A stretch of 64,000 bases of DNA, taken from the NCBI GenBank assembly GCA_965220055.1, contig CBDCPE010000004.1, positions 3,844,001-3,908,000 of the forward strand, read 5' to 3'. The position numbers and the translations under genes were made by a program. This document shows, piece after piece, positions 1 to 8,498 of the stretch (positions are counted from its first letter, which is position 1; every line of letters begins with the position of its first letter). This stretch comes from Bin87 sp965220055 (GTDB lineage Bacteria > Chloroflexota > Dehalococcoidia > Lucifugimonadales > UBA3495). Below the pieces are notes generated by a model, which worked only from the letters and a program-made list of their open reading frames with translations, was not told the origin of the DNA and searched no databases.

Positions 1-1
1 C

Positions 2-256
2 CGGGGTATGGCCCTGGACTCCGGGTTCCCGCTGGTAATGGTGGTGGGCTATCGTGGCTGGAACCGCCACGGCGTTATAACCGACTCGGCAGCCACCTAT
101 ACCGAGCCGTTCCTCAACGCCTTTCGCATCAACTACTACCTGGTGGAGCAGGATGCCGACAGTTCGCGCATCTCCGTGGCCTTCGAGGAGGCCCGGACCA
201 CCAAGCGGCCAGTTGCTATCCTGGTGGGCGACGAATACCACGGGTTCAACCGCTAG
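2..256 (+). CDS. Sulfopyruvate decarboxylase-like, alpha (PYR) subunit, 5'-truncated
   Basis: The frame is open from the left window edge to a TAG at 254-256, so only the last ~84 residues are present and the true start lies outside. The visible part resembles the C-terminal end of the pyrimidine-binding half of thiamine-diphosphate decarboxylases (ComD, or the N-terminal half of phosphonopyruvate decarboxylase), ending in a PVAILVGDEYHGF stretch. The next gene encodes the matching TPP-binding half, which supports a two-subunit enzyme decarboxylating sulfopyruvate or a similar 2-oxoacid. Substrate is inferred from family only; phosphonopyruvate is an alternative. Confidence 0.7.
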   Translation, partial: RGMALDSGFPLVMVVGYRGWNRHGVITDSAATYTEPFLNAFRINYYLVEQDADSSRISVAFEEARTTKRPVAILVGDEYHGFNR

Positions 257-372
257 ACGGATAACCCTTCGCCAAAAATTATTGTTCCATCGGCGCCCTA
301 CCACGTGCGGTAAGTCTTCTTGGGGTGGGGCGGGGTACGGAGCACGAACGATCCACGTAACGGAGGCAAAGA

Positions 373-963
373 ATGATTCATTCCGCGGACGTATTCCGAG
401 TATTCCAAGAGTTCCGAGGCGATGCCATCGTGATTCCCACCGGCACTTCCGGTCGCCACTGGCGGGAATTCAGCACCGACGAGGGCCGGGACTTGAACCT
501 GGGAGGCGCAATGGGCCAGACCACTTCGGCGGCCTTGGGACTGGCCTTGGGACTGCCTGATGAAAAGGTGGTGCTGTTCGATTCCGAAGGCGCGCTGCTG
601 ATGAACATGGGGATACTGGCTACTATCTCCGGCATGAAGCCGAAAAACTTCTGCCACATTTTGTTGGACAATGAGTGCTACGCTACCACTGGAGGGCAGC
701 CGGTTCCCAACGCGCAAGACATTAACTACGCCGGCGTAGCCAAAGAAGCCGGTTATTCCTCTGCATACAGCTTCGACGACCTGGAAGAGTTCGCCACCAA
801 TGTGGAGCAAATAATGCAGGATACCGGCCCGGTATTCGTCGCCATCAAAGTTGTGCCGGAGGTAGAGAACGAGCCAATAGGTATGCGGCAGCGTGTCCCT
901 ACCCGCAACCGCGCCGAGACCATCCGGGACTTGCAGACGGAGTTGGGCATTAGCGCCGGTTAG
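373..963 (+). CDS. Sulfopyruvate decarboxylase-like, beta (TPP-binding) subunit
   Basis: The 196-residue protein is the thiamine-diphosphate binding half of a two-subunit 2-oxoacid decarboxylase. The cofactor motif is visible as FDSEGALLMNMG (around residues 89-100) followed about 25 residues later by LLDNECY, the usual GDG-x(24-27)-NN arrangement with GDG relaxed to DSEG. The start is set by a GGAGG at 362-366, six bases before the ATG. It lies 116 bp after the alpha-subunit gene in the same direction, and length matches ComE. In known organisms this pair converts sulfopyruvate to sulfoacetaldehyde in organosulfonate metabolism; the exact substrate here is inferred. Confidence 0.72.
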   Translation: MIHSADVFRVFQEFRGDAIVIPTGTSGRHWREFSTDEGRDLNLGGAMGQTTSAALGLALGLPDEKVVLFDSEGALLMNMGILATISGMKPKNFCHILLDNECYATTGGQPVPNAQDINYAGVAKEAGYSSAYSFDDLEEFATNVEQIMQDTGPVFVAIKVVPEVENEPIGMRQRVPTRNRAETIRDLQTELGISAG

Positions 964-1431
964 TGTCAATGGCGGCGGCAAAACGTACCACCGGAGTGTC
1001 GAAGTCCAGGGGAAATATCCGCGTAAGTGTTCAGCGTAAGCGTCACTCGGTTAGGCTTGGGACGTCGTCCACCTGACAGCGGGTAACCGCCCCGCATATC
1101 GCCTCGCGTCGTGACCAGGGTCACTGGGATTGCAACCTCCCGCCATAATTACGGCGAGGTAGCACCAGCGATCCCTACACCCGCGGCCTGCTTTGCGGGG
1201 CTTGCCGTTGGCCACCACGCTGACGTTGACGACACGGTCGCCTGCCTTCGTCTCCAGGCCAGCGCATCCAGCCGTGTGTAGTGGTACGGGTCGCCGCGCA
1301 GGGGACGGCAGGGAAAGTTCTCTGCCATCTCGTTCAAACTCTGGCAGATCCGTGAAGCCCGGCTCTCTTCCCCAAGCTCAGTCCATGTTTGGAGCTACCG
1401 TCGCAGCCGAGGGCCTTCATTAGGTCATCTG
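964..1431. other. Intergenic region without a convincing gene
   Basis: About 470 bp between the decarboxylase subunit and the C-tract that borders the IS element. A minus-strand frame is open from about 1370 to a TAA at 1051-1053, with protein-like stretches such as LETKAGDRVVNVSVV, but it has no start with a ribosome site and matches nothing I recognise. It may be a decayed gene. No RNA gene or terminator was recognised. Confidence 0.3.
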
Positions 1432-1443
1432 CCCCCCCCCCCC

Positions 1444-1467
1444 GCTGACAGGGGTATGTAACGGCTG
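1444..1467 (+). repeat. IS terminal inverted repeat, left
   Basis: This 24-bp end is the exact reverse complement of 2754-2777. It stops directly before the transposase stop codon at 1468-1470. Confidence 0.9.
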
Positions 1468-2670
1468 TTACGAGGGCGCATGATGGGTGACCTCCAAGTT
1501 AGACTTGGGTTGAGGCCAGGGTTCGGGCAGCAGCCAGACGCGGGTCCAGAGGCGGCCCTTGAGCAGCAAGCGGCGCAGCCAGTCGATGCCGTGGCGGATC
1601 ACGCTGACGGTGCGCGCCGGACGGCTCCGCGGGTCCCGATGATCGAGCGCCAGCGCTTTGGGTGGCGTCCGCAGATTGGCTGGGGCGATGCCACGGTCAT
1701 GAGCGTCTTCCACCCTGGTGCCGTAAGCCAGGGCCAAGAGGGTGGCCACCGACAGCACCAGCCAGTGGCGAGAGACGCGGGCCGGATCGGTGCGGCGGGT
1801 CCTGTCCCACTTCCAGCCCAGGCTCTTGATGGTCTTGAAGCCCAGCTCGATCCAGAAGCGCAGAGCGTACCAGCTGGGACCCGCCTCCTCGGGAGGCAGG
1901 TCGGTGAGGATGATCCAGGGTTCTTCCTGCTCGGCGTACCAGACCACCAGCAGGGTGCAACGGCGCTTTGCGGTGGGTGGGCCGAAGGCGGTCCCGCGGC
2001 CAATCCAGGCCGTATCGGGACGGGAAACGAAGCGCTGGGCGGGCAATCGCTTGCCACCGTCGGCGCAGAAAGTGATGTTCTTCCGGTAGCGCATATAGGG
2101 GTGCCCGCCTTGGGCGCGTATCTGCTGCCACAGCTTGGGACTGGAGATGCCTCGGTCGCAGAGCACGATGACGGACATTTCCGGTGGAACCGCCGGGGCC
2201 AGTTCCCGGAGCAGTTCCACCGTGGGGTCCATCCAGGACCCGCGCTGGACAGCGCGCCGGATGTGCCAGGCCACGGGGATGGCGCAACTGCGGTACACGA
2301 CGCTGATGACGATGGCGGTGGTCTCGTCCCCTTTCAGCGTGGGATCCACGGCCAAGGCCAGGCGGCCGGAATGCCACCAGGTGAGGACCCACCGGAGCAG
2401 AGGCGCGAAGCAGAGCGTAACGTCCAACTCGGTTTGGCAGGGTCGCGCCCGGTCGCTGCCGTCGTAGAGCCACTCTCTGAGGTACTGACGCAGGCTGTTC
2501 CATCTGCCCCAGGGCGCGAGGGCCGAGGCCACGGCGTTCTGGCAGGCGCTGCCCGCGAGGATGGCCCCACAGACCCACAGCACCAGGCCGGTCAATTGCG
2601 GCTGGGAGAGGTGAGGTAAATGCGTTTCAATCGTTTTTTGCATCTGATAGCATTCTCTGGGAAGGCGCAT
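1468..2670 (-). CDS. IS4-family transposase (DDE)
   Basis: The protein of about 400 residues shows the DDE triad of the IS4 family: the first Asp in LALAVDPTLKGD, the second in VIVLCDRGISSPKLW, and the YREK signature in YALRFWIELGFKTIK, with the Y-x2-R-x3-E-x6-K spacing intact. I chose the ATG at 2670 because an AGGAG lies seven bases upstream; a further ATG at 2733 would add 21 residues and has no clear ribosome site. The gene fills the element between the two terminal repeats. No frameshift or internal stop is seen, so the enzyme is likely functional. Confidence 0.88.
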   Translation of the reverse strand: MRLPRECYQMQKTIETHLPHLSQPQLTGLVLWVCGAILAGSACQNAVASALAPWGRWNSLRQYLREWLYDGSDRARPCQTELDVTLCFAPLLRWVLTWWHSGRLALAVDPTLKGDETTAIVISVVYRSCAIPVAWHIRRAVQRGSWMDPTVELLRELAPAVPPEMSVIVLCDRGISSPKLWQQIRAQGGHPYMRYRKNITFCADGGKRLPAQRFVSRPDTAWIGRGTAFGPPTAKRRCTLLVVWYAEQEEPWIILTDLPPEEAGPSWYALRFWIELGFKTIKSLGWKWDRTRRTDPARVSRHWLVLSVATLLALAYGTRVEDAHDRGIAPANLRTPPKALALDHRDPRSRPARTVSVIRHGIDWLRRLLLKGRLWTRVWLLPEPWPQPKSNLEVTHHAPS

Positions 2671-2753
2671 CGAAGGTCTCCTGCATCTGGTCGTGTCACA
2701 ACCAAGATGCTGGATGCCGGTGCGCCTTCCCAAGCTAAGCGCACGCCCGATTT

Positions 2754-2777
2754 CAGCCGTTACATACCCCTGTCAGC
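2754..2777 (-). repeat. IS terminal inverted repeat, right
   Basis: Perfect 24-bp inverted copy of 1444-1467, followed by seven C residues. Confidence 0.9.
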
Positions 2778-2941
2778 CCCCCCCGTGCACACACCCTCCA
2801 CATCTATCCTGATCTTGCTGAAGGGTGGGGGCCGGTGAACGATGCTCAGCCGTGCCTTCTCGCTGCGTCACCTGGGCTGCAGCAGGCCGGGAAAACGCCG
2901 GCTCTCCCTGATCCTGGGAACACGCATTTCGATCAGCCTAG

Positions 2942-3241
2942 CCGAGAGTCCAAGGTCCGGTTGCTATAGCCACCTCAGTGGGTAACGTCCCGCCAATAGT
3001 TGTAGTTGGCGTCACCCTCGTCGACGTCGTTCCGGCTGCTGTTTCGAGGATGTTGCCTGCCGGCAGGATCCAATCCGAGGTCGCTGTCGATGCTGAGTCC
3101 GTGAAGCCGGTAGTCTGGATCCTATTCGAACGTTTCGACGCCACGACCAATAGGCTGCGGCTCAAATTGGTGCACAAGCCCGGTTACTTGCTGTTTACGC
3201 AGGAGCAATCTCGCGGCAACACATTCGCAATTCGGCAGTAA
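2942..3241 (+). other. Open frame of unknown function, possible gene remnant
   Basis: After a TAG at 2939-2941 a frame stays open for about 99 codons to a TAA at 3239-3241. The product has alternating hydrophobic stretches (IVVVGVTLVDVVPAAVSRML, then RLRLKLVHKPGYLLF) that look like real beta-rich protein. There is no ATG with a ribosome site (only a GTG at 2978) and I recognise no family. It may be the 3' end of a gene lost when the neighbourhood was rearranged, or chance. The rest of 2785-3361 holds the leader of urtA; no promoter was clear. Confidence 0.25.
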
Positions 3242-3361
3242 CACGGCGTCTCTAACGTATCTGTCAGCGACACGGGGGCCAGACGCCCAACCTAGTCGTC
3301 TTACCAGAGTTGACGGCGACCTGCCGTTGGCGAATTCACCCCAGAGGAGGAAACACCCACG

Positions 3362-4669
3362 ATGTCTGTAACCGGTTTAGCCAAATTGCCTGTACTGATG
3401 CGGTTCGCACTTTTTGGAGCGGTCGCCATTTTGATGTCTCTTATGCTGGCCGCTTGTGGATCCGAGCCGCCTCCGGCACCGACCGCCGCGCCGGCTGCCG
3501 GCGAAGCCTCCGCCCCGACAAGCGCCCCCGCCGCTGCCGAGTCCGACACGATCAAGGTGGGCATCCTGCACTCTCTGTCCGGCACGATGTCGATCAGCGA
3601 AACTGCGGTGCACGACGCCGAGTTGCTGGCCATCGAGGAAATCAACGCCAGCGGCGGTGTGATGGGCAAGCAGCTGGAAGTGGTCATCGAAGACGGCGCG
3701 TCCGACTGGCCGACGTTTGCTGAAAAGGCGCGCAAGCTGCTCCAGGAAGACGAAGTAGACGTGGTGTTCGGTGGGTGGACCAGCGCCAGCCGCAAGGCGA
3801 TGCTGCCGGTCTTCGAGGCCAACAACGGGCTGCTGTTCTACCCGGTCCAGTACGAAGGGTTGGAGACCTCTCCCAACATCTTCTACACGGGAGCGACGAC
3901 CAACCAGCAGATTGTGCCGGCCATCGAGTACCTGCTGAGCGAAGGCAAGACCAAGTTCTACCTGCTGGGTTCGGACTATGTGTTCCCGCGCACGTCCAAC
4001 CTGATCATCAACAAGCAGCTGGCCGCCGCCGGCATTGAGGCCGTGGGCGAGGAATACACCCCGCTGGGGCACACCGAGTACAGCACCGTGATCACGAAGA
4101 TCAAGGCCGCGGAGCCCGACGTGGTGTTCAACACGCTGAACGGCGACTCCAACGTTGCCTTCTTCAAGCAGCTCAAGGACGCCGGCATCACGGCTGAGGA
4201 TCTGCCGACGGTTTCGGTGAGCGTGGCCGAGGAAGAGATCACCGGCATCGGCGCCGATAACATCGCCGGGCACCTGGTGGCATGGAACTACTTCCAGACC
4301 ACGCAGACCCCCGAAAACGAGAAGTTTGTCGCGGCGTTCAAGACCAAGTATGGCGAGAGCCGCGTCACCGACGACCCCATCGAGGCGGGATACTTCGGCG
4401 TGTACCTGTGGAAGGCCGCCGTGGAAAAGGCGGGCACCACCGAGGTGGCCGCGGTCAAGGAAGCCGCCAAGGGCATCCAGTTTGCCGCTCCCGGCGGGAT
4501 GGTGACCATTCACAACGATAACCAGCATGTGTCCAAGACGGTTCGCATCGGCTCGGTGCGCCCCGACGGACAGATCGACGAGATCTGGAACTCCGGCTCG
4601 CCGGTTGCGCCCGACCCCTACCTGGACACCTACGAATGGGCCGCCGGTCTCCGTGACCTGGCTCAGTAA
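3362..4669 (+). CDS. urtA: Urea ABC transporter substrate-binding lipoprotein UrtA
   Basis: The 435-residue protein begins with a lipoprotein signal (hydrophobic residues 14-30, lipobox LAAC with Cys32) and a Pro/Ala/Thr-rich linker (to about residue 60), then a Leu/Ile/Val-type periplasmic-binding fold starting at IKVGILHSLSGTM. The end, IDEIWNSGSPVAPDPYLDTY, is typical of UrtA. It captures urea outside the membrane for the UrtBCDE importer encoded next. AGGAGG at 3345-3350 sets the ATG at 3362. Urease genes follow the transporter genes, supporting urea rather than branched-chain amino acids as the ligand. Confidence 0.93.
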   Translation: MSVTGLAKLPVLMRFALFGAVAILMSLMLAACGSEPPPAPTAAPAAGEASAPTSAPAAAESDTIKVGILHSLSGTMSISETAVHDAELLAIEEINASGGVMGKQLEVVIEDGASDWPTFAEKARKLLQEDEVDVVFGGWTSASRKAMLPVFEANNGLLFYPVQYEGLETSPNIFYTGATTNQQIVPAIEYLLSEGKTKFYLLGSDYVFPRTSNLIINKQLAAAGIEAVGEEYTPLGHTEYSTVITKIKAAEPDVVFNTLNGDSNVAFFKQLKDAGITAEDLPTVSVSVAEEEITGIGADNIAGHLVAWNYFQTTQTPENEKFVAAFKTKYGESRVTDDPIEAGYFGVYLWKAAVEKAGTTEVAAVKEAAKGIQFAAPGGMVTIHNDNQHVSKTVRIGSVRPDGQIDEIWNSGSPVAPDPYLDTYEWAAGLRDLAQ

Positions 4670-4728
4670 GTCCGACGACGGAGATGATTTTCCCCGTGTC
4701 GCTTAATCCAAAGCAATAAATATCGATT

Positions 4729-4768
4729 GCGGATGGCGTCCTGGCCGCACGGTCAGGATGCCGTCCGC
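4729..4768 (+). promoter_or_regulatory. Stem-loop between urtA and urtB
   Basis: A 15-bp stem (4729-4743 with 4754-4768, two G-U pairs) closes a 10-nt loop. No T-run follows, so it is a poor full terminator. Such hairpins after a binding-protein gene commonly protect its mRNA or attenuate read-through so that the binding protein outnumbers the permease. That role is inferred here. Confidence 0.6.
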
Positions 4769-4803
4769 GCCCCCTTCAACTCAAACTCCTTTACGGCCAC
4801 AAA

Positions 4804-5700
4804 ATGGAAGTTTGGGCTCTACAACTGTTCAACGGGCTCAGCCTGAGCTCAATCCTGCTGCTGATCGCGCTGGGACTGGCGCTGTCCTTCGGGTTGATGA
4901 ACGTCATCAACTTGGCCCACGGCGAGTTCATCATGATCGGCGCCTACACCACGTACGCGCTGCAGCAGGCGGCTATCAGCTTCACCGGTGACCCGCAATC
5001 AGGGGTCACGTTCCTCATCGCCATTCCCGCTTCTTTCGTCGTCGCTGGGGCAGCGGGTTACGTGGTGGAGAACGCACTGATCCGTTTCCTCTATCGCCGC
5101 CCCCTGGACACGCTGCTGGCAACGTGGGGTGTTGGCTTATTCCTGCAGCAGCTGGCCCGATCGATCTTCGGCGCGCCAAACGTGCAGGTGGTAGCCCCGC
5201 CGTGGTTGGGCACCGCGCTCACGGTTACCGCTGATCTCGTATTGCCCGTGAAGCGCGTCTTCATCCTCGCGCTGGTCACTGTCTGCATTGGCGGTCTCTA
5301 TTGGTACATGTATCGTTCCAGTGAAGGGCGCAGGATGCGGGGCGTGATGCAGAACCGGGAAATGGCGGCCAGCCTGGGGGTATCCACCCGCCGGGTGGAC
5401 AGCTTCACCTTCGCGCTGGGTTCGGGCCTGGCCGGCATCGCGGGGTGCGCGCTGACGCTGATTGGCCCCATCGGCCCGTCGCTGGGCACGTTCTACGTGG
5501 TGGACGCGTTTATCGTCGTCATCCTGGGCGGGTTGGGGCAGGTTCCCGGCACCATCCTGGCGGCGCTGATCATCGGGATGCTGAACACCATGCTGGAGTT
5601 CGGGACCACCGCCGTGGTGGGCAAGGTGCTGGTGTTTGCGATGGTGATCCTGTTCCTGCAGTGGCGTCCGTCCGGCCTGATGCGGGTAAGGGGACGGTAG
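4804..5700 (+). CDS. urtB: Urea ABC transporter permease UrtB
   Basis: The 298-residue protein is an almost wholly hydrophobic inner-membrane permease of the LivH class. The family signature appears near residues 30-45 as GLMNVINLAHGEFIMIGAY, and the C-terminal part carries the GSGLAGIAGCAL and GGLGQVPGTILAAL segments typical of this permease pair. It should form the membrane channel with UrtC. It follows urtA after a 134-bp gap holding a hairpin. The ribosome site before the ATG is weak, fitting lower expression than the binding protein. Confidence 0.92.
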   Translation: MEVWALQLFNGLSLSSILLLIALGLALSFGLMNVINLAHGEFIMIGAYTTYALQQAAISFTGDPQSGVTFLIAIPASFVVAGAAGYVVENALIRFLYRRPLDTLLATWGVGLFLQQLARSIFGAPNVQVVAPPWLGTALTVTADLVLPVKRVFILALVTVCIGGLYWYMYRSSEGRRMRGVMQNREMAASLGVSTRRVDSFTFALGSGLAGIAGCALTLIGPIGPSLGTFYVVDAFIVVILGGLGQVPGTILAALIIGMLNTMLEFGTTAVVGKVLVFAMVILFLQWRPSGLMRVRGR

Positions 5701-5706
5701 CCCGCC

Positions 5707-6849
5707 ATGACGACGATGTCATCAATCATGACGGTGGTGCGCAACGCCTCGGCGCCGGTGCGGATGCACGACCGCATCGGTTCGTGGCTGGCCCCGGCGG
5801 TCATGCTGGCGGTGCTGTTGGTGGCCCCGGCCGTGCTGTCGGAGTTCCGGATCGCGCTGCTGGGCAAATTCCTGACCTTTGCCATGCTGGCGTTGTCGCT
5901 GAACTTGATCTGGGGATACGCCGGGATGCTCAGCCTGGGCCACGGCGTGTTCTTCGGGCTCGGCGGGTACGCCATGGCGATGTTCCTGAAGCTGGAATCG
6001 GCCGGAGAAAAGCTGCCCGACTTCATGTTCTGGAGCGGGTTGACGGAGCTGCCCATCTTCTGGGCGCCGTTCAAGTACGCCTGGTTCGCCATTCCGATGA
6101 CCTTCATCGTGCCGGCGGCGCTGGCCGGCGCGTTGGGGTACCTGGTGTTCCGCAGCCGCATCACGGGCGTTTACTTCGCGCTGATCACGCAAGCCCTGGC
6201 GTTGATCATCAGCATCCTGTTCATCGGGCAACAGGGGTACACCGGGGGCACCAACGGCATCACAAACTACACGACCATTTTCGGCTACTCGCTGCACGCG
6301 CCATCGATGCAGTTGATCCTGTACTACGCGAGCGTGGTTGCCCTGACCGCGGCCTACCTGCTGTGCTGGTGGCTGATTTCATCACGGTTGGGACGGCTGC
6401 TGGTGGCGATGCGCGACGACGAGAACCGAGTGCGGTTTTCCGGCTACGACCCGGCGGTGCTGAAGACGCTGGTGTTCTCGCTTTCGGCCGGCATCGCGGG
6501 CGTGGCCGGGGCGTTGTTCACGCCGCAAGTTGGGATCATCTCGCCGACCATGATGAGCATCGTACCGTCCATTGAGATTGCCATCTGGGTGGCCGTGGGC
6601 GGGCGGGGAGCGCTCCTTGGAGCAGTCATCGGCGCTTTGGTCGTGAACGGGGCCAAGAGCGGCCTGAGCGAGTCGTTCCCGGCCGTGTGGCAGTATTTCC
6701 TCGGCCTGCTGTTCATTGGAGCGGTGCTGCTGTTCCCCTCGGGCATCATGGGGCTGCTGCGCGGCGAGGGCTGGAGGAGGCCGTGGTGGCTGTCAAGGGA
6801 GCAGGTCAAGAGCATGATACGCGAACGCATTCCCGGAGCGAGGCGATGA
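5707..6849 (+). CDS. urtC: Urea ABC transporter permease UrtC
   Basis: The 380-residue LivM-class permease partners UrtB. Multiple membrane segments begin at about residue 28. The conserved NLIWGYAGMLSLGHGVFFGL region lies near residues 65-85 and the late GGRGALLGAVIGALVVNG segment near residues 298-316. The start is 7 bp after the urtB stop. The stop overlaps the urtD start (ATGA at 6846-6849), indicating translational coupling. Family length is 350-400 residues, so the gene is intact. Confidence 0.92.
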   Translation: MTTMSSIMTVVRNASAPVRMHDRIGSWLAPAVMLAVLLVAPAVLSEFRIALLGKFLTFAMLALSLNLIWGYAGMLSLGHGVFFGLGGYAMAMFLKLESAGEKLPDFMFWSGLTELPIFWAPFKYAWFAIPMTFIVPAALAGALGYLVFRSRITGVYFALITQALALIISILFIGQQGYTGGTNGITNYTTIFGYSLHAPSMQLILYYASVVALTAAYLLCWWLISSRLGRLLVAMRDDENRVRFSGYDPAVLKTLVFSLSAGIAGVAGALFTPQVGIISPTMMSIVPSIEIAIWVAVGGRGALLGAVIGALVVNGAKSGLSESFPAVWQYFLGLLFIGAVLLFPSGIMGLLRGEGWRRPWWLSREQVKSMIRERIPGARR

Positions 6850-7730
6850 TCCGCAACCGACCGCGTGGCGCCGCCGCCATGCCGAACGCCAACGGCGCGC
6901 GCCCGACGCTGGATACGAGCAACCCAATCCTGTCGGTGGAGGGCCTGACGGTGAGCTTCGACGGCTTCACCGTGCTGAACGAACTCGATTTTGCCATCGG
7001 GTACGGGGAGATGCGGTTCCTTATCGGGCCGAACGGCGCCGGCAAGACGACGCTGATCGACGTGATCACGGGCAAGTCCAAGCCCACCAGGGGGCGTATC
7101 ATATTTGACGGCGCCATCGACCTGAGCCGGCGGCAAGAGTACCAACTGGTCCGGCTGGGAGTGGGCCGCAAGTTCCAGACCCCGTCGATATTCGGCAGCC
7201 TGACGGTGTACCAGAACCTGGAGGTCACCCTGGGGTTCCGCAGCAGGATCACGAGGCTGCTGGGCAAACTGCGTCGGGGAGAAGATGACCGGATCATGAA
7301 CACCCTGGAGGAAGTTGGCCTCCAGCACCGGGCGCGGGACATCGCCGGCGGGTTGTCCCACGGCGAGAAGCAATGGCTGGAGATCGGGATGCTGCTGGTG
7401 CAGGAGCCGAAGCTGCTGCTATTGGATGAGCCGGTGGCCGGGATGACGCGGCGCGAGCGGGACCGCACCGGCGAATTGTTGCAGTCAATCGGCGGCGAGC
7501 GGTCGGTGCTGGTGGTGGAACACGACATGGACTTCGTGCGTCAATTCGCCCAGACGGTTACCGTGCTGCACCTGGGAAAGGTGCTCAGCGAGGGCACGAT
7601 GGAAGACGTGCAGCAGGACCCGGAGGTGATTCGGGCGTACCTGGGCAACAACCGGTCGCAGCGACCACAGGCGGGCAGACTCAACGCGCGGCGCGAGGCG
7701 GAGCATGCCGCGCCGGTGGCCGCGGATTGA
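6846..7730 (+). CDS. urtD: Urea ABC transporter ATP-binding protein UrtD
   Basis: A 294-residue ABC ATPase of the LivG/UrtD type. Walker A is GPNGAGKTT at residues 61-69, the signature LSHGEKQW is near residue 169, Walker B LLLLDEP near 191, and the switch His lies in VVEHDMDFV. The long loop with QTPSIFGSLTVYQNLEV is typical of LivG proteins. I chose the ATG at 6846 because it overlaps the urtC stop as ATGA; a longer in-frame start at 6687 would lie deep inside urtC. It powers urea import with UrtE. Confidence 0.92.
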   Translation: MIRNRPRGAAAMPNANGARPTLDTSNPILSVEGLTVSFDGFTVLNELDFAIGYGEMRFLIGPNGAGKTTLIDVITGKSKPTRGRIIFDGAIDLSRRQEYQLVRLGVGRKFQTPSIFGSLTVYQNLEVTLGFRSRITRLLGKLRRGEDDRIMNTLEEVGLQHRARDIAGGLSHGEKQWLEIGMLLVQEPKLLLLDEPVAGMTRRERDRTGELLQSIGGERSVLVVEHDMDFVRQFAQTVTVLHLGKVLSEGTMEDVQQDPEVIRAYLGNNRSQRPQAGRLNARREAEHAAPVAAD

Positions 7731-7741
7731 CAATCAAGCCG

Positions 7742-8464
7742 ATGTTTCGTCACGCCGAACCGTTCCTGACCATCAAGGGTCTGTCCGTGGGCTACGGGCA
7801 GAGCCTGGTGCTGAACGACGTGGCGCTGGACGTGCCGGAAGGGCAGGTGGTGTGCCTGATGGGCCGGAATGGCGTGGGGAAGACCACGCTGCTCAAGGCG
7901 ATCATGGGCCTGCTGCCGCCCCGCGCCGGCCAGATCCGGTTCGGGCAGTCGGACCTGACCCGGTGGGCGCCGCACCGGAGGGCCAAGGCGGGGTTCGGCT
8001 ACGTGCCGCAGGGCCGGCACATCTTCCCGTACCTGACGGTCCACGAAAACCTGCTAATGGGCCTGGAGGCATTCCCGGGCAAGAAGGGACGCGCCGAAGC
8101 CCCCGACAAAATGTACGGCCTGTTTCCGGCCCTGAAGATCAACCCGAAGAAGGTGGCCGGCACGCTCAGCGGCGGGCAGCAGCAGCAATTGGCCCTGGCC
8201 CGGGCCCTGGTCCGTGAGCCATCCCTGCTGCTGTTGGACGAGCCCACCGAAGGGATACAACCGTCAATAGTCCAGGAGATCGAGGAGCTGTTGCATCGCC
8301 TGCGGGAGCAGCAGGAGACCACCATCCTGCTGGTGGAGCAGTTCCTGGATTTCGCGCTGGGCATCGCCGATTATTGCTACGTGATGGAAAAGGGAGCCAT
8401 AGTCCTGGAAGGCGCCGCCAGGGACCTGGACCAGAACCTGGTCCGGGAGTACGTGGCGGTATAG
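7742..8464 (+). CDS. urtE: Urea ABC transporter ATP-binding protein UrtE
   Basis: A LivF-type ABC ATPase of about 240 residues, the second ATPase of the importer. Walker A is GRNGVGKTT near residues 40-48, the signature LSGGQQQQLALARAL near 140, and Walker B LLLLDEPTEGIQPSIV near 162. The GYVPQGRHIFPYLTV stretch is characteristic of UrtE/LivF. The ATG at 7742 is taken as start; a TTG at 7727 that overlaps the urtD stop (TTGA) would add five residues and could be the coupled start. The gene closes the transporter set. Confidence 0.9.
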   Translation: MFRHAEPFLTIKGLSVGYGQSLVLNDVALDVPEGQVVCLMGRNGVGKTTLLKAIMGLLPPRAGQIRFGQSDLTRWAPHRRAKAGFGYVPQGRHIFPYLTVHENLLMGLEAFPGKKGRAEAPDKMYGLFPALKINPKKVAGTLSGGQQQQLALARALVREPSLLLLDEPTEGIQPSIVQEIEELLHRLREQQETTILLVEQFLDFALGIADYCYVMEKGAIVLEGAARDLDQNLVREYVAV

Positions 8465-8498
8465 GTCCCGGCGCAAAACGCGAAGGTGAGGAATAACC

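Larger units (their letters stand above)
1444..2777 (-). mobile_element. IS4-like insertion sequence, complete, between C-tracts
   Basis: The element is 1334 bp with perfect 24-bp terminal inverted repeats (1444-1467 and 2754-2777) reading GCTGACAGGGGTATGTAACG inward from each end. It carries one intact DDE transposase on the minus strand. The left end abuts 12 consecutive C (1432-1443) and the right end 7 further C (2778-2784), so the element sits inside a homopolymer. Any target duplication is hidden in the C-run. Intact repeats and an intact transposase suggest a recent insertion. Confidence 0.85.

Noticed and set aside
1168..1200. Possible remnant of a peptide-ABC ATPase (a DPYTRGLL-like stretch)
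   Set aside because: Only about eight residues match and the frame is broken on both sides; not enough to call a gene.
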